Assembly (NCBI GenBank): GCA_002862165.1
Contig: PKCL01000415.1
Location: 1 to 14,300 of the forward strand
Source of the DNA: Planctomycetaceae bacterium
GTDB taxonomy: Bacteria > Planctomycetota > Planctomycetia > Pirellulales > UBA1268
Direction: 5' to 3'
Length of the DNA stretch: 14,300 bases
Below are positions 6,772 to 14,300 of this stretch, in pieces. Position numbers and translations under genes: made by a program. How positions within the stretch are numbered: the stretch's first letter is position 1; every line of letters starts with the position of its first letter. The notes under the pieces were generated by a model. It saw only the letters and a list, made by a program, of their open reading frames with translations, made no database searches and was not told the origin of the DNA.

Positions 6772-7785
6772 CTATGACGCTGGTGATTTATTAAGCCATC
6801 TACAGAGACCAATGCCACCGAAGTAGAGTGCCGCCAGCGGTGTCGCAAGCAGAAGCATGCTATATGGATCGGCTGGAGTCAGTATGGCTGCAGCAATAAA
6901 GATCACGACAAAAGCCATTCGCCACTGGCTGGTGAATGTTTTGACTTCCACAATGCCGAGCCGGTCGAGGAACACCATAACCAACGGAAGTTGGAATCCA
7001 ATCCCAAATCCAACCGGAAGAAACAAGACGAAGCTAAGCCATTCACTTATCCGTGGGTCAGGGTCAAGTCCGAGCCATTCGTTGAAGGCGAGAAGATATG
7101 TGAGCACGAAGTCAAAAACGAAAAAGAACGCGAGAAGTACGCCGGCTGCAAAAAGGCCCGTGCTCGCAGGTAAGAAAATATGCACCACTTTTTTTTCATG
7201 CGGGTAGAGTCCTGCCGCAACAAAAATCCATAGCTGGTAAATGATCCAAGGCCCCGCAAGTACGAGTCCAACAAGGAATGACGCCTTGACATAGATGCCA
7301 AACGCTTCTTGAGCGCTCAGGGTCGTAATGCTTACCCGGCTGTCTCTGGCAAGTGGCTGCCAAAGGAGAATTGGGGCGAGTGATTCCGTGTCAAAAGATT
7401 CTTGCTGGCTCAGGTCAGGCTTGGCACCTGGAAGTCGGTGAGGGTGAATTTCACGGAGATCAAAAGAAAGATTGTGCTGTTCAACGGCATCTACGATTTC
7501 TTTTCGTGAATATGGGAGGGTCGGTCCTCCAGCCCGCCGGGGCGTCCAGGCATCAAATACCTCGATGGCACGTTCCGTGTAGTAGTCGCCCAACGCTTTT
7601 CGCAAAGGAGACTCAATGATGTGAATAACCGGTTTCGCGACAAAGAATCCAATGGCAACTCCACAGAGAAGACCGATCGCACCACGAATAAGGCATACCC
7701 GTAATTCTTCAAGGTGCTCTCCAAATGTCATCGTCGAACTATTAAATAGGTCGTCTTTGTCTACAGTTGAAGGCGTAGTAGTCAT
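6772..7785 (-). CDS. tatC: Sec-independent protein translocase TatC with extended periplasmic loop
   Basis: TatC is the multi-spanning core of the twin-arginine translocase and binds RR signal peptides of folded proteins. This 337-residue form has the N-terminal HLEELR motif (24-29), TM1 about 31-55, the LSAQEAFGIYVKASFLVGLVLAGPWIIYQLW block (156-186, with the conserved Glu and Phe region), GLYPHEKK, and the late TPADPYSMLLLATPLAALY segment. Typical TatC has about 250 residues. The excess is an insertion of about 90 residues (about 63-153) in the first periplasmic loop, polar and without obvious motifs. ATG 7785 is the start; no strong ribosome binding site precedes it. No tatA or tatB is nearby. 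It diverges from the propeller-protein gene across 127 bases. Confidence 0.93.
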   Translation of the reverse strand: MTTTPSTVDKDDLFNSSTMTFGEHLEELRVCLIRGAIGLLCGVAIGFFVAKPVIHIIESPLRKALGDYYTERAIEVFDAWTPRRAGGPTLPYSRKEIVDAVEQHNLSFDLREIHPHRLPGAKPDLSQQESFDTESLAPILLWQPLARDSRVSITTLSAQEAFGIYVKASFLVGLVLAGPWIIYQLWIFVAAGLYPHEKKVVHIFLPASTGLFAAGVLLAFFFVFDFVLTYLLAFNEWLGLDPDPRISEWLSFVLFLPVGFGIGFQLPLVMVFLDRLGIVEVKTFTSQWRMAFVVIFIAAAILTPADPYSMLLLATPLAALYFGGIGLCRWLNKSPAS

Positions 7786-7810
7786 GCGGAAGCCAGGTTG
7801 TGGAGAGTAG

Positions 7811-7849
7811 TTGTTCTGCTAGGAACAATATGTGCGACAACGTTATACT
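7811..7849 (+). promoter_or_regulatory. Dyad and -10-like box in the tatC / propeller divergent region
   Basis: TTGTTC (7811-7816) and GAACAA (7823-7828) form a perfect inverted repeat with a 6-base spacer. TATACT (7844-7849) is a good -10 match on the plus strand, 64 bases before ATG 7913. No consensus -35 sits at 16-18 bases from it; the sequence there is part of the dyad, which suggests an activator- or repressor-bound promoter. Confidence 0.4.
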
Positions 7850-7912
7850 GCACGGAAATCTTTTCATTCGCAACAGGCCTTCCCAAAGCAGTAGGCTCCT
7901 CGACCACAGTGA

Positions 7913-9370
7913 ATGGTGATCTGCGTGTACGATGCATTAATTCATAAGCTTTTTGCGAGACGCACCGTTGTGCCGTTGGCGATCATGTGTGGGGCAGTTG
8001 TTGGCGTCTTGGGCCTCGAGGTCATAGCGGCTGAATGGGTTGATTTTGGTGAACGTGGTTGGTTTACCAAGGCCCGAACGGTTGCACGTTCTCGGGCTGC
8101 TCGCGATGCCGTGGATCGTCTCGTTCAAAAGACAGATCAGTCGCGACAGGCAAAGTCTGTGTGGCTGGAAGATGTCGACGCGTTGACAGTGTGTTGGTCT
8201 CGAAGAATTGGTGTCACGTCTATGGCAGAGTCAGGCAGCTTGGTGTCGTGGTCCAGCCCGTACGGGATACATCTTGTTTCGCGTGCCGATGGTAGTCCGC
8301 CGTGGGCTGGAGTCCGACGCAATGACTGTAGTGTTTTCCCGCGGCTCCCGTCTGAGTCGTATAGTGAGAATGCATGGCTCACGCTGAAAGAATCTGGGCA
8401 TCTTGTTGTTGCTGCATCACGCCTGTTTTCAGTTCTTACAGTTCCAAGCCAGGGCGGAGGTATGGGTACTCAACTCGTTGCTCTTGATGTGGGGTCCAAT
8501 GCCCAAGGTCGTTTGCTGTGGTCAGAGGGTATTCAAGGAAACAAAATCAGCTTGGCAGCTGATGCAACGTGTTGTGTAAGTGCAGCTATGGTGGAGGCTG
8601 AAGAAACACTTTTCGTGTGCAGCCGAGATGCTTCTGATGGTCGTATTGTGTGGGAGCGTCAATTGGCTGGCATGCATCCGAAATCTGATCATGCTGCGAC
8701 TCCTGGCCAGCTGGATCATTTTAGATTCCCGGCGGTGCATCTTGTTCAACATCTTGTGGTTATCATGATGCCAGGTGGGAAGTTGATTGCGATCGATAAA
8801 AACACAGGCGCAGTTTCTTGGCAACGAGAGAGCATTCGGGCAGAGTATCCTCCCAAAGTTCTTGTGTACGAGAACGGAATGGCAAGTACATCTGACAGCC
8901 TCTTGGTCTTTGTTCAGCGGCGTGATGAACGTGGCCCGCCAGGGTACTGTGCGGTGAGTCTCGCAGATGGCAGTTGTCTCAAGACGTGGTGGGCCATTCC
9001 TTCTGGCCTTGAGGATCAATCAGAATTCGTTCGGCAACAATGGCTTGCTCCATCAGTTTTTTCAGGTCACATTGTGTGGCCAGCCGTTTCAGCGACCGGA
9101 AACAGGCTCAGTCATGTGCTGGTGAGTTCGGTCACTGAATCCTCTGCAGGTGTCAAAAACTTGGCTGAACGGGATCGTGACGTGAGCATCGTGGACATTT
9201 ATCCTGAAAAGCAACAGATAAATAAAGAGTCTGTAGGACGTCAGAGTGATGAAAGTTATCATCGCATTGTGATACAAGCCTCTGGTTCCGTGTGGTGTCT
9301 TGCGGAGGCGTTACCAGAGGCCACTTCCGGAGTAGACTTAGAAGCCAAAACGTCACTTGGTAGGAAATGA
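7913..9370 (+). CDS. PQQ-like beta-propeller protein, exported
   Basis: This 485-residue protein carries a signal anchor or signal peptide (about 15-41: ARRTVVPLAIMCGAVVGVLG, then VIAAEW) and a beta-propeller of the PQQ/BamB-like repeat type. Recognisable blades include LVALDVGS...GRLLWSEG (about 188-206), LFVCSRDASDGRIVWERQL (233-251), LIAIDKNTGAVSWQRES (291-307), and weaker ones to about 466. Such proteins in planctomycetes are usually periplasmic scaffolds rather than PQQ enzymes, and no calcium/PQQ active-site motif is visible. The RR within the signal, next to a divergent tatC, allows Tat export, but the match to the Tat consensus is weak. ATG 7913 has no clear ribosome binding site, and a start at M25 would remove most of the signal. 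It overlaps the MoxR start by 4 bases (ATGA), so the two are co-translated. The exact role is unknown. Confidence 0.7.
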   Translation: MVICVYDALIHKLFARRTVVPLAIMCGAVVGVLGLEVIAAEWVDFGERGWFTKARTVARSRAARDAVDRLVQKTDQSRQAKSVWLEDVDALTVCWSRRIGVTSMAESGSLVSWSSPYGIHLVSRADGSPPWAGVRRNDCSVFPRLPSESYSENAWLTLKESGHLVVAASRLFSVLTVPSQGGGMGTQLVALDVGSNAQGRLLWSEGIQGNKISLAADATCCVSAAMVEAEETLFVCSRDASDGRIVWERQLAGMHPKSDHAATPGQLDHFRFPAVHLVQHLVVIMMPGGKLIAIDKNTGAVSWQRESIRAEYPPKVLVYENGMASTSDSLLVFVQRRDERGPPGYCAVSLADGSCLKTWWAIPSGLEDQSEFVRQQWLAPSVFSGHIVWPAVSATGNRLSHVLVSSVTESSAGVKNLAERDRDVSIVDIYPEKQQINKESVGRQSDESYHRIVIQASGSVWCLAEALPEATSGVDLEAKTSLGRK

Positions 9371-10377
9371 TGCAGCACGATACCGCTACTGACACCAAAC
9401 GATCTCTCGAATCAGTCTGCCAGCTCGGTAGTCGTCTGAGGGAGGCTCTCGCAGGTTCAATAGTTGGTCAAGAAGATGTTGTTGACGACCTTATTGTCTG
9501 CCTGCTTGCTGAGGGCCACTGTTTATTAGAAGGGCTTCCTGGCCTTGCGAAGACTGAGATTGTGAAGTCGCTTGCTGCGGCGATTAATCTTGAGTTTGGT
9601 CGCATTCAATTTACGCCAGATATTCTCCCTGCGGACATCGTGGGAAGTGATGTCCTCGTTGACCATCCGACTGATGGGCGGCAGCTACAGTTTCTGCCAG
9701 GACCTGTTTTTAAAAATGTTCTGCTTGCAGATGAAATAAACAGAGGGCCACCCAAAACTCAGGCTGCTTTGCTTGAGGCAATGCAGGAAGGGCAGGTGAC
9801 AGTTGGTGGGGCACGCCATATTTTACCTGATCCTTTCTTTGTTCTTGCAACACGAAACCCAATTGAACACGAGGGAACGTACGGTCTTCCTGAGAGTCAA
9901 CTGGATCGCTTCTTGATGTTAATACACGTCGATTACCCACCACTTGCAGACGAACTCGAGATTGTTCGTCGGACGACAGGTGTGAAGCAGCCAGTAGTCT
10001 CTGCTGTCGTTGATCTCAAGATGCTCAATGCTGCCCGACGTGTTGTTCGATGTGTCCCAATCGCAGAACCACTTTTAGAGTTGGCGGTTCAGTTTGTGAG
10101 GGCAAGTCGACCAGGAGATGCATGCGTTCCTGATTGGCTTGAGCAACTAGTTCAATTTGGAGCTGGACCACGGGCTGCTCAGGCGCTCGTGCTGACTGCA
10201 AAGGCACGAGCGGCTCTTGCTGGAAGACCATGCGTAAGCCTTGAGGATCTTGGTCGGTCAGCAGTTGCCGTGCTTCGTCATCGATTAGTCCTGTCTTTTG
10301 AATCAGATGCGGATGGTGTTACTCCCGATGACATTGTCTCTCGTCTAGTGACTGAGCGGCTTTCTGGTAGCAATTAA
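9367..10377 (+). CDS. MoxR-family AAA+ ATPase
   Basis: This is a cytoplasmic AAA+ chaperone-like ATPase of 336 residues, close to the family norm. Visible elements are Walker A GLPGLAKT (56-63), FTPDILPADIVGSDV (82-96), Walker B LLADEINR (119-126) followed by GPPKTQAALLEAMQEGQVTV, sensor 1 ATRNP (161-165), and ESQLDRF (176-182) with the candidate arginine finger. The sensor 2 region reads GAGPRA (266-270), where GASPR is usual. MoxR proteins act with VWA, DUF58 or BatA-type membrane partners to mature or activate envelope complexes. Here the BatA-like gene follows after 3 bases. The start has two adjacent ATG codons (9367, 9370), and the first overlaps the upstream stop. There is no strong ribosome binding site, which fits translational coupling. 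Confidence 0.95.
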   Translation: MMQHDTATDTKRSLESVCQLGSRLREALAGSIVGQEDVVDDLIVCLLAEGHCLLEGLPGLAKTEIVKSLAAAINLEFGRIQFTPDILPADIVGSDVLVDHPTDGRQLQFLPGPVFKNVLLADEINRGPPKTQAALLEAMQEGQVTVGGARHILPDPFFVLATRNPIEHEGTYGLPESQLDRFLMLIHVDYPPLADELEIVRRTTGVKQPVVSAVVDLKMLNAARRVVRCVPIAEPLLELAVQFVRASRPGDACVPDWLEQLVQFGAGPRAAQALVLTAKARAALAGRPCVSLEDLGRSAVAVLRHRLVLSFESDADGVTPDDIVSRLVTERLSGSN

Positions 10378-10380
10378 GCA

Positions 10381-12909
10381 ATGGCAAATAACACAATTTC
10401 CATTGTGCTGGCAACGGTTGTATTTGGTTCACCGAGTGTCTTGTTGTGGCTCGGAGTTGCTGGCTTGCCAATCCTTTTCATGTGGTGGGTCCAACGAGAC
10501 TTCAAGTTCGTTGGTTTTGCCGGGCTCGAAATTCTTCGTGTTGCATCAAAAGCCCGGGGGATGAATCCATGGACGAGGCAGCAGTGGATTCTACTCGTTC
10601 GCATTGTGTCACTCGTTGCTGCTACTCTTCTCGCTGCCTTACCTCAGCTGAAGGGGCGTCGTGAAGATGGTGTGCAAATACAGTCTGTAATTCATCTGCG
10701 GGGTGTATCTGCGAACCAGCATGCAGTGCTTTCAGATCGGCAGGGCATAGACACTTCCGCGGTGCTTGCTGCAGCGTCTGCAGCTTCGTTTGAGGTGGAT
10801 AGCAATGATTCCATGATGGCTGCTCTGGAGAACGTTACTACAGATGATGTTCTTGTTGTGCACGACGGCGTTGTTCCAAGTCGCAACCATGCAGACGCGT
10901 TTTGGAATTGGGTGTACAAGGGTGGTCGAGCGATTGTGCTTCTGGGCCCCAGCAGCCTTGATGCTGATGGCTGGCAAAGATGGCGTTCGGAGTTAGAAGC
11001 ACATGCTGCTGTCAACGTCCAGGGAGTAAAAAGCCTATCGCATGGAAGGCTTTCAGTATGCACAAGCCTGATGGCATCACCTTTGATCAATGATCTGGAT
11101 GTGAATGAAAGCAACGGTCTGTTGATGGTATCCGGGCCGACGGTTGGGAGTCTTGTGCAACTCGATTTCCCTGGAAGCCAAAAAGGGATTCAGACGCTCG
11201 CTGTTGCTGGGCCAGAAGATGCTCCGCTGGCTGTCTCGTTACCAGTAGGCCAAGGAAAAATTGTGATCTCAGCAGTACCACTCTCTCTTGTTGACGGAGT
11301 TGGTGAAGCAGATCGTCCTCGCTGGAGTGACCTTCCTGTATGGCCGGCGTTCCTGCCGTTTGTGACTGGCCTGATTTCTGAGGCAGCACATCAACCCATG
11401 GAAATGAAAAAAACTCTAATCGCTCAGTACCTGTCCAGAAAGTGGTTGGTTCTTTTGTTATTCGGGTTCGCTGTGTCTGCGGTTGTAATGGATGGAGTTC
11501 TCTCTTGCTCTGGCTGGTGGTCGGTGGTGGCTCGGGCGTGTGCAGTGTTTGTTATTCTGCTTTTGATGGTTGAAAATGTTGCCCCTGGGTTTCATCGTGA
11601 GGCGGGTGATTCGCAAGTGTTGAGTGAAACTGATAGGCAGGCAGCAAATCCATTTACAGTTTCTGTATCAATGCCGCCACTCTGTTGGCCAGGAGAAGAG
11701 ATCGATGTTGTCGTTGCAATTCGAGGTCTCAGTGGTCAATCCATCAAACTTGTGCTTGAGGATGACAACGAGCAAGGTGCTTCTGTGTCCTGTGAGCTCA
11801 AAAGACCATCAGGCACAGAGGACACGGCGTCTACAGAAGGAGTGGGTCTCGCCATCCTTCCTTGGAGTGTTGCCGATTCGATTTCTCCTGGTGCATGTCG
11901 GCTCGTGCTCCGTGCGCATGAAGAAAACTTTGGAAGTTTGTTTTCTAGAAAGAGTGACGCCGTTGTCGAGCTTGACGTTATGACAACGATTGTAGATGGC
12001 TTCGTTCGGGTGCTTGCTGTCGATGCGACACCCCGGTTCGAATATAGGTTTTTTCTTCAGGATGTAGAGAGTGATCCTCGCTTTCGTGTCGACGAATTAC
12101 TTTTAAGCACCTTTCAGGATGAACAGCGTCCAAAGATTGACTGGTCGCAATATGATGTTGTCTGGCTTGGAGACGTTGTTGGTGTGCCAACTGGTAAGGA
12201 TGAGCAGCACTGGTTGCTGAATAAAGATGAGGTGTCAGCGCTCGGTGAGCAAGTGCGGGCAGGTCGTCTGAGTGTGGCGTGGTCGCCGGGTGTGCAGTAT
12301 TGGAGAAGTAGTTTTGCATTAACGTCCGAAGTAGATTGGTTGCCGGCAGCCGTGCTTAAGCCACAGGCTTTGAATGAGGTGTTTCGTGAGGGCATCGAGG
12401 TATGTGCCTGCGATGCGGGTGTTGATTCTGGATGGATGCCACGCCGCCTATCTGGGCTTGGCACGTCATACAGTCTCTTGCGTCCTATACGATTGCGGGC
12501 AATGACTACGATTTTATCCGAAGCGAGGCTCGCAAATGATCGAGTGGAGCCAGCAATAGTCCTGGGTCGTGTTGGTCATGGAGTTGTTCTTGGGCATCTT
12601 TGTGAGACATGGCGATTCAGAGAAACTCAGCTCTTTGGAGTCAATGAATCGCAGCAGACATATTGGCAGCACGTCCTGACGCGTTTGGTGACAGAGTCAA
12701 TGGTCGAGGAGAATACGAGTTTTGTAACCCGGTCTGCCGTGAAGGATTCTTCTGTTAAACCTGTTTTTGAAAGAGATGAAACGTACGTTCCTGATGGCAT
12801 TCAGATGAATGTGTTTCTCCGTCACGCTCTCATGCTAGCCTACGTTTCTCTACTGGCAGGAGTCTGGTATGTCACTTATAGTCTCAGTAGGAAGGAGTTC
12901 GGCACTTGA
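10381..12909 (+). CDS. BatA-like membrane protein with two glutamine-amidotransferase-like regions
   Basis: This 842-residue protein opens with a BatA (aerotolerance N-terminal) domain: TM about 18-36, the RDFKFVGFAGLEILR segment, then TM about 68-88. Residues about 100-335 look like a class-I amidotransferase-fold region (DDVLVVHDGVV; WVYKGGRAIVLLGPSS; LAVSLPVGQGKIVISAVPL) without a catalytic Cys-His-Glu pattern that I can assign. Two helices (about 354-372, 381-399) follow, then a beta-rich region (about 425-540). A second such fold is at about 541-740 (VLAVDATPRFEYRFFLQD; YDVVWLGDVVG; LGRVGHGVVLGHLCETWRFR). A last helix is at about 812-834. No MIDAS motif (DxSxS) is seen where BatA proteins carry their VWA domain. 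It starts 3 bases after moxR and probably overlaps the next gene by 4 bases, so it is likely a membrane partner of the MoxR ATPase. Confidence 0.72.
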   Translation: MANNTISIVLATVVFGSPSVLLWLGVAGLPILFMWWVQRDFKFVGFAGLEILRVASKARGMNPWTRQQWILLVRIVSLVAATLLAALPQLKGRREDGVQIQSVIHLRGVSANQHAVLSDRQGIDTSAVLAAASAASFEVDSNDSMMAALENVTTDDVLVVHDGVVPSRNHADAFWNWVYKGGRAIVLLGPSSLDADGWQRWRSELEAHAAVNVQGVKSLSHGRLSVCTSLMASPLINDLDVNESNGLLMVSGPTVGSLVQLDFPGSQKGIQTLAVAGPEDAPLAVSLPVGQGKIVISAVPLSLVDGVGEADRPRWSDLPVWPAFLPFVTGLISEAAHQPMEMKKTLIAQYLSRKWLVLLLFGFAVSAVVMDGVLSCSGWWSVVARACAVFVILLLMVENVAPGFHREAGDSQVLSETDRQAANPFTVSVSMPPLCWPGEEIDVVVAIRGLSGQSIKLVLEDDNEQGASVSCELKRPSGTEDTASTEGVGLAILPWSVADSISPGACRLVLRAHEENFGSLFSRKSDAVVELDVMTTIVDGFVRVLAVDATPRFEYRFFLQDVESDPRFRVDELLLSTFQDEQRPKIDWSQYDVVWLGDVVGVPTGKDEQHWLLNKDEVSALGEQVRAGRLSVAWSPGVQYWRSSFALTSEVDWLPAAVLKPQALNEVFREGIEVCACDAGVDSGWMPRRLSGLGTSYSLLRPIRLRAMTTILSEARLANDRVEPAIVLGRVGHGVVLGHLCETWRFRETQLFGVNESQQTYWQHVLTRLVTESMVEENTSFVTRSAVKDSSVKPVFERDETYVPDGIQMNVFLRHALMLAYVSLLAGVWYVTYSLSRKEFGT

Positions 12910-14300
12910 TACCCATGTCTTCGTCCACTGCTTCAGAAGTATTAACGCGTCGTGTTCAAGCCTTACTCATTCAGGCATGGATTCGAGTTGCCTTATACGG
13001 AATGTCGCTCTTGCTCGGCGTTGCTGTGACTTCTGTAACCCTGATGGCATTCATTGATTATTCAATACGTACAGAGCATTTCTGGTTGGGCGGCAGTTTT
13101 GTCTGGTGCTCGGTCGCATTGGCAGGGTTTTGGTTTGTTTCTCACATTCAGTCATGGCCAACCTACTTTCATGTGGCTCGACAGTGGGAGGCTGAGTATC
13201 CGCACCTGGGAGAATCTGTTTCGAGTGCAGTTGGCTTTCTTTGTGAGGAGAAAGGGCCAAGGAGTCTACCTCTGGCGTCATCGAGAGGAGTAGATGATTT
13301 CAGTGAACCAGCACTCGTCTTTCGCTCAGAAATGAAAGTATTGGCTTTGGAACATGCGGCTCGTGCTTCTTTTGGTGTCCCTTGTATGCAATCGAAGTGG
13401 GTTTTTGGTGCACTGGCTTGTTTCATGGGGAGTTGTTTCGTTGCCTTTGCTGTCTACTTTTCGGGAGATGGAGTGTGGCAGCAGGCAGTCTGTCGGCAGG
13501 TGCCACCAGCAGTTGGGGGTTGGTCGGAGCCTCGTCCGAAACTCGCTGTTGAGCAACGTACACGGCAGACTGCTCTTTCCGCGGCGGAGATTTCCGTAGT
13601 AACCCGAGTGCTGCTGAAACGTTATGAGGGAATTCTGGAACACTTTGATCAAGATGCCGGGCAGTCTCGTGAGGAATACCAAGTAGTTGCAGCGCAAACT
13701 CTGTCACTTGCCGAAAAAGTTGATGCCGATGCATTACTGCTTCAATGGTTTGCGAGTCAGGTTTCGCGAAGCACAGCAGGCACGCACCTCAAAGATATTC
13801 TCAGCAGAGTAGTTCTAGGAGGTCGGGCCGCGCTCAGTTTTTCTCAAGCAACTGCAATGAAAATATATCTCAATAAACAACTGCTCCATCTTTTTCCTCA
13901 ACAAGCAGGTCTTCGGCCGAATGAATTAGGGAGCACAAGACTTCTCTGGCTTGAAAGATTGGCAGAAAGTGATGCGAATATGAGTGCCGTTGTAGAGGAG
14001 TCGTGTAGCGTTTTATACGCCGAGGACATTGTTGGTAAGAGTCCTTCGTTCCTTTCTGGCGGCATGACTTCGTTACTCATACAACAGAATCGACTTGGGC
14101 GGGCGATTGGAATAATGAATTCTTTTACTCGCGATTGCTCAAAAGTTGTTCGGGAGTTAGGGCTTACAGTCTCGAATGCACCGGTCACAATGAAATGGAA
14201 CGACAGCCCTAGGCTGGCCGAGGCAATGGTCAGGATAACGACAGTTGAAGCAGGTATTGCCGAGACACAGAATGGCTCGGATGTAAAGGACGTTGGTCGT
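12906..14300 (+). CDS. Large membrane protein, DUF4175-like N-terminal part (partial)
   Basis: An open frame runs without a stop from here to the window edge (465 codons so far) and continues beyond. Two helices (about 28-50 and 60-79) are followed by a soluble segment with AEYPHLGESVSSAVGFL (96-112), then a third helix (about 165-186) and a long helical region. That layout and the 'LGESVSSAVGFL' block resemble the large DUF4175-type proteins that often follow BatA-like genes in planctomycetes; this is recalled similarity and is not certain. TTG 12906 is preferred over ATG 12915. AGGAG (12893-12897) lies 8 bases before the TTG, but 17 bases before the ATG. The TTG also overlaps the upstream stop as TTGA, matching the coupled style of the operon. 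Function is unknown; it is probably part of the MoxR-associated membrane complex. Confidence 0.7.
   Translation, partial: MIPMSSSTASEVLTRRVQALLIQAWIRVALYGMSLLLGVAVTSVTLMAFIDYSIRTEHFWLGGSFVWCSVALAGFWFVSHIQSWPTYFHVARQWEAEYPHLGESVSSAVGFLCEEKGPRSLPLASSRGVDDFSEPALVFRSEMKVLALEHAARASFGVPCMQSKWVFGALACFMGSCFVAFAVYFSGDGVWQQAVCRQVPPAVGGWSEPRPKLAVEQRTRQTALSAAEISVVTRVLLKRYEGILEHFDQDAGQSREEYQVVAAQTLSLAEKVDADALLLQWFASQVSRSTAGTHLKDILSRVVLGGRAALSFSQATAMKIYLNKQLLHLFPQQAGLRPNELGSTRLLWLERLAESDANMSAVVEESCSVLYAEDIVGKSPSFLSGGMTSLLIQQNRLGRAIGIMNSFTRDCSKVVRELGLTVSNAPVTMKWNDSPRLAEAMVRITTVEAGIAETQNGSDVKDVGR

Noticed and set aside
8522..9019. A 165-residue minus-strand frame inside the propeller gene
   Set aside because: It is a shadow of the propeller gene, with a Cys/His/Arg-rich composition and no domain.
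12869..13057. A 62-residue plus-strand frame spanning the junction of the last two genes
   Set aside because: It overlaps both real frames. The frame opening at TTG 12906 stays open to the window end with membrane helices and a placed ribosome binding site.
1..14300. CRISPR array, insertion sequence or rRNA gene
   Set aside because: No spaced direct repeats, transposase motifs, terminal inverted repeats or rRNA-like segments were seen.

Overview
The window looks like a chromosomal segment of a planctomycete, probably a Pirellula/Rhodopirellula-like lineage. I infer this from three things: a BBP2/OmpL-like beta-barrel porin of a type abundant in that phylum, a MoxR / BatA-like / large membrane protein cluster coupled to a PQQ-type propeller protein, and a TatC with a long loop insertion. 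No database search was run, so family names rest on motifs and recalled family features.

Layout. (1) 1-254: 3' end of ftsY, closed by a hairpin terminator. (2) 483-1910: an exported porin gene between a 5' leader inverted repeat and a strong terminator at 1982-2012. (3) 1911-2377: a 467-base gap with two hairpins after the porin, a possible decayed reading frame and a leader inverted repeat. (4) 2378-3280: an exported thioredoxin-fold protein with a CPHC site, converging at a 4-base gap on a minus-strand chemoreceptor (3285-5312) whose signalling tip resembles WspA. (5) On the minus strand, an 83-residue membrane or lipoprotein candidate (5458-5709), whose start region is tandemly duplicated, and tRNA-Leu(UAA) (5897-5982). 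(6) 6163-6660: a DUF420 membrane protein, convergent with tatC (6772-7785, minus) across a 16-bp repeat array. (7) From 7913 to the window end, a tightly packed plus-strand operon: a propeller protein, a MoxR ATPase (ATGA overlap), a BatA-like membrane protein (3-base gap), and a membrane protein that runs off the end (probable TTGA overlap).

How they may work together. The MoxR AAA+ ATPase and the two membrane proteins probably form one envelope-associated machine: MoxR-family ATPases commonly act with VWA or BatA-type partners. The propeller protein shares the transcript and probably sits outside the cytoplasmic membrane. FtsY, TatC, the porin and the thioredoxin-fold protein are all export or envelope functions, but their adjacency does not look like one operon. 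The most unusual parts are the MoxR cluster, which has no DUF58 gene between moxR and batA and no visible MIDAS motif, the WspA-like receptor without neighbouring signalling partners, and two independent 16-bp tandem repeats. I did not find a demonstrably new system; these are leads.
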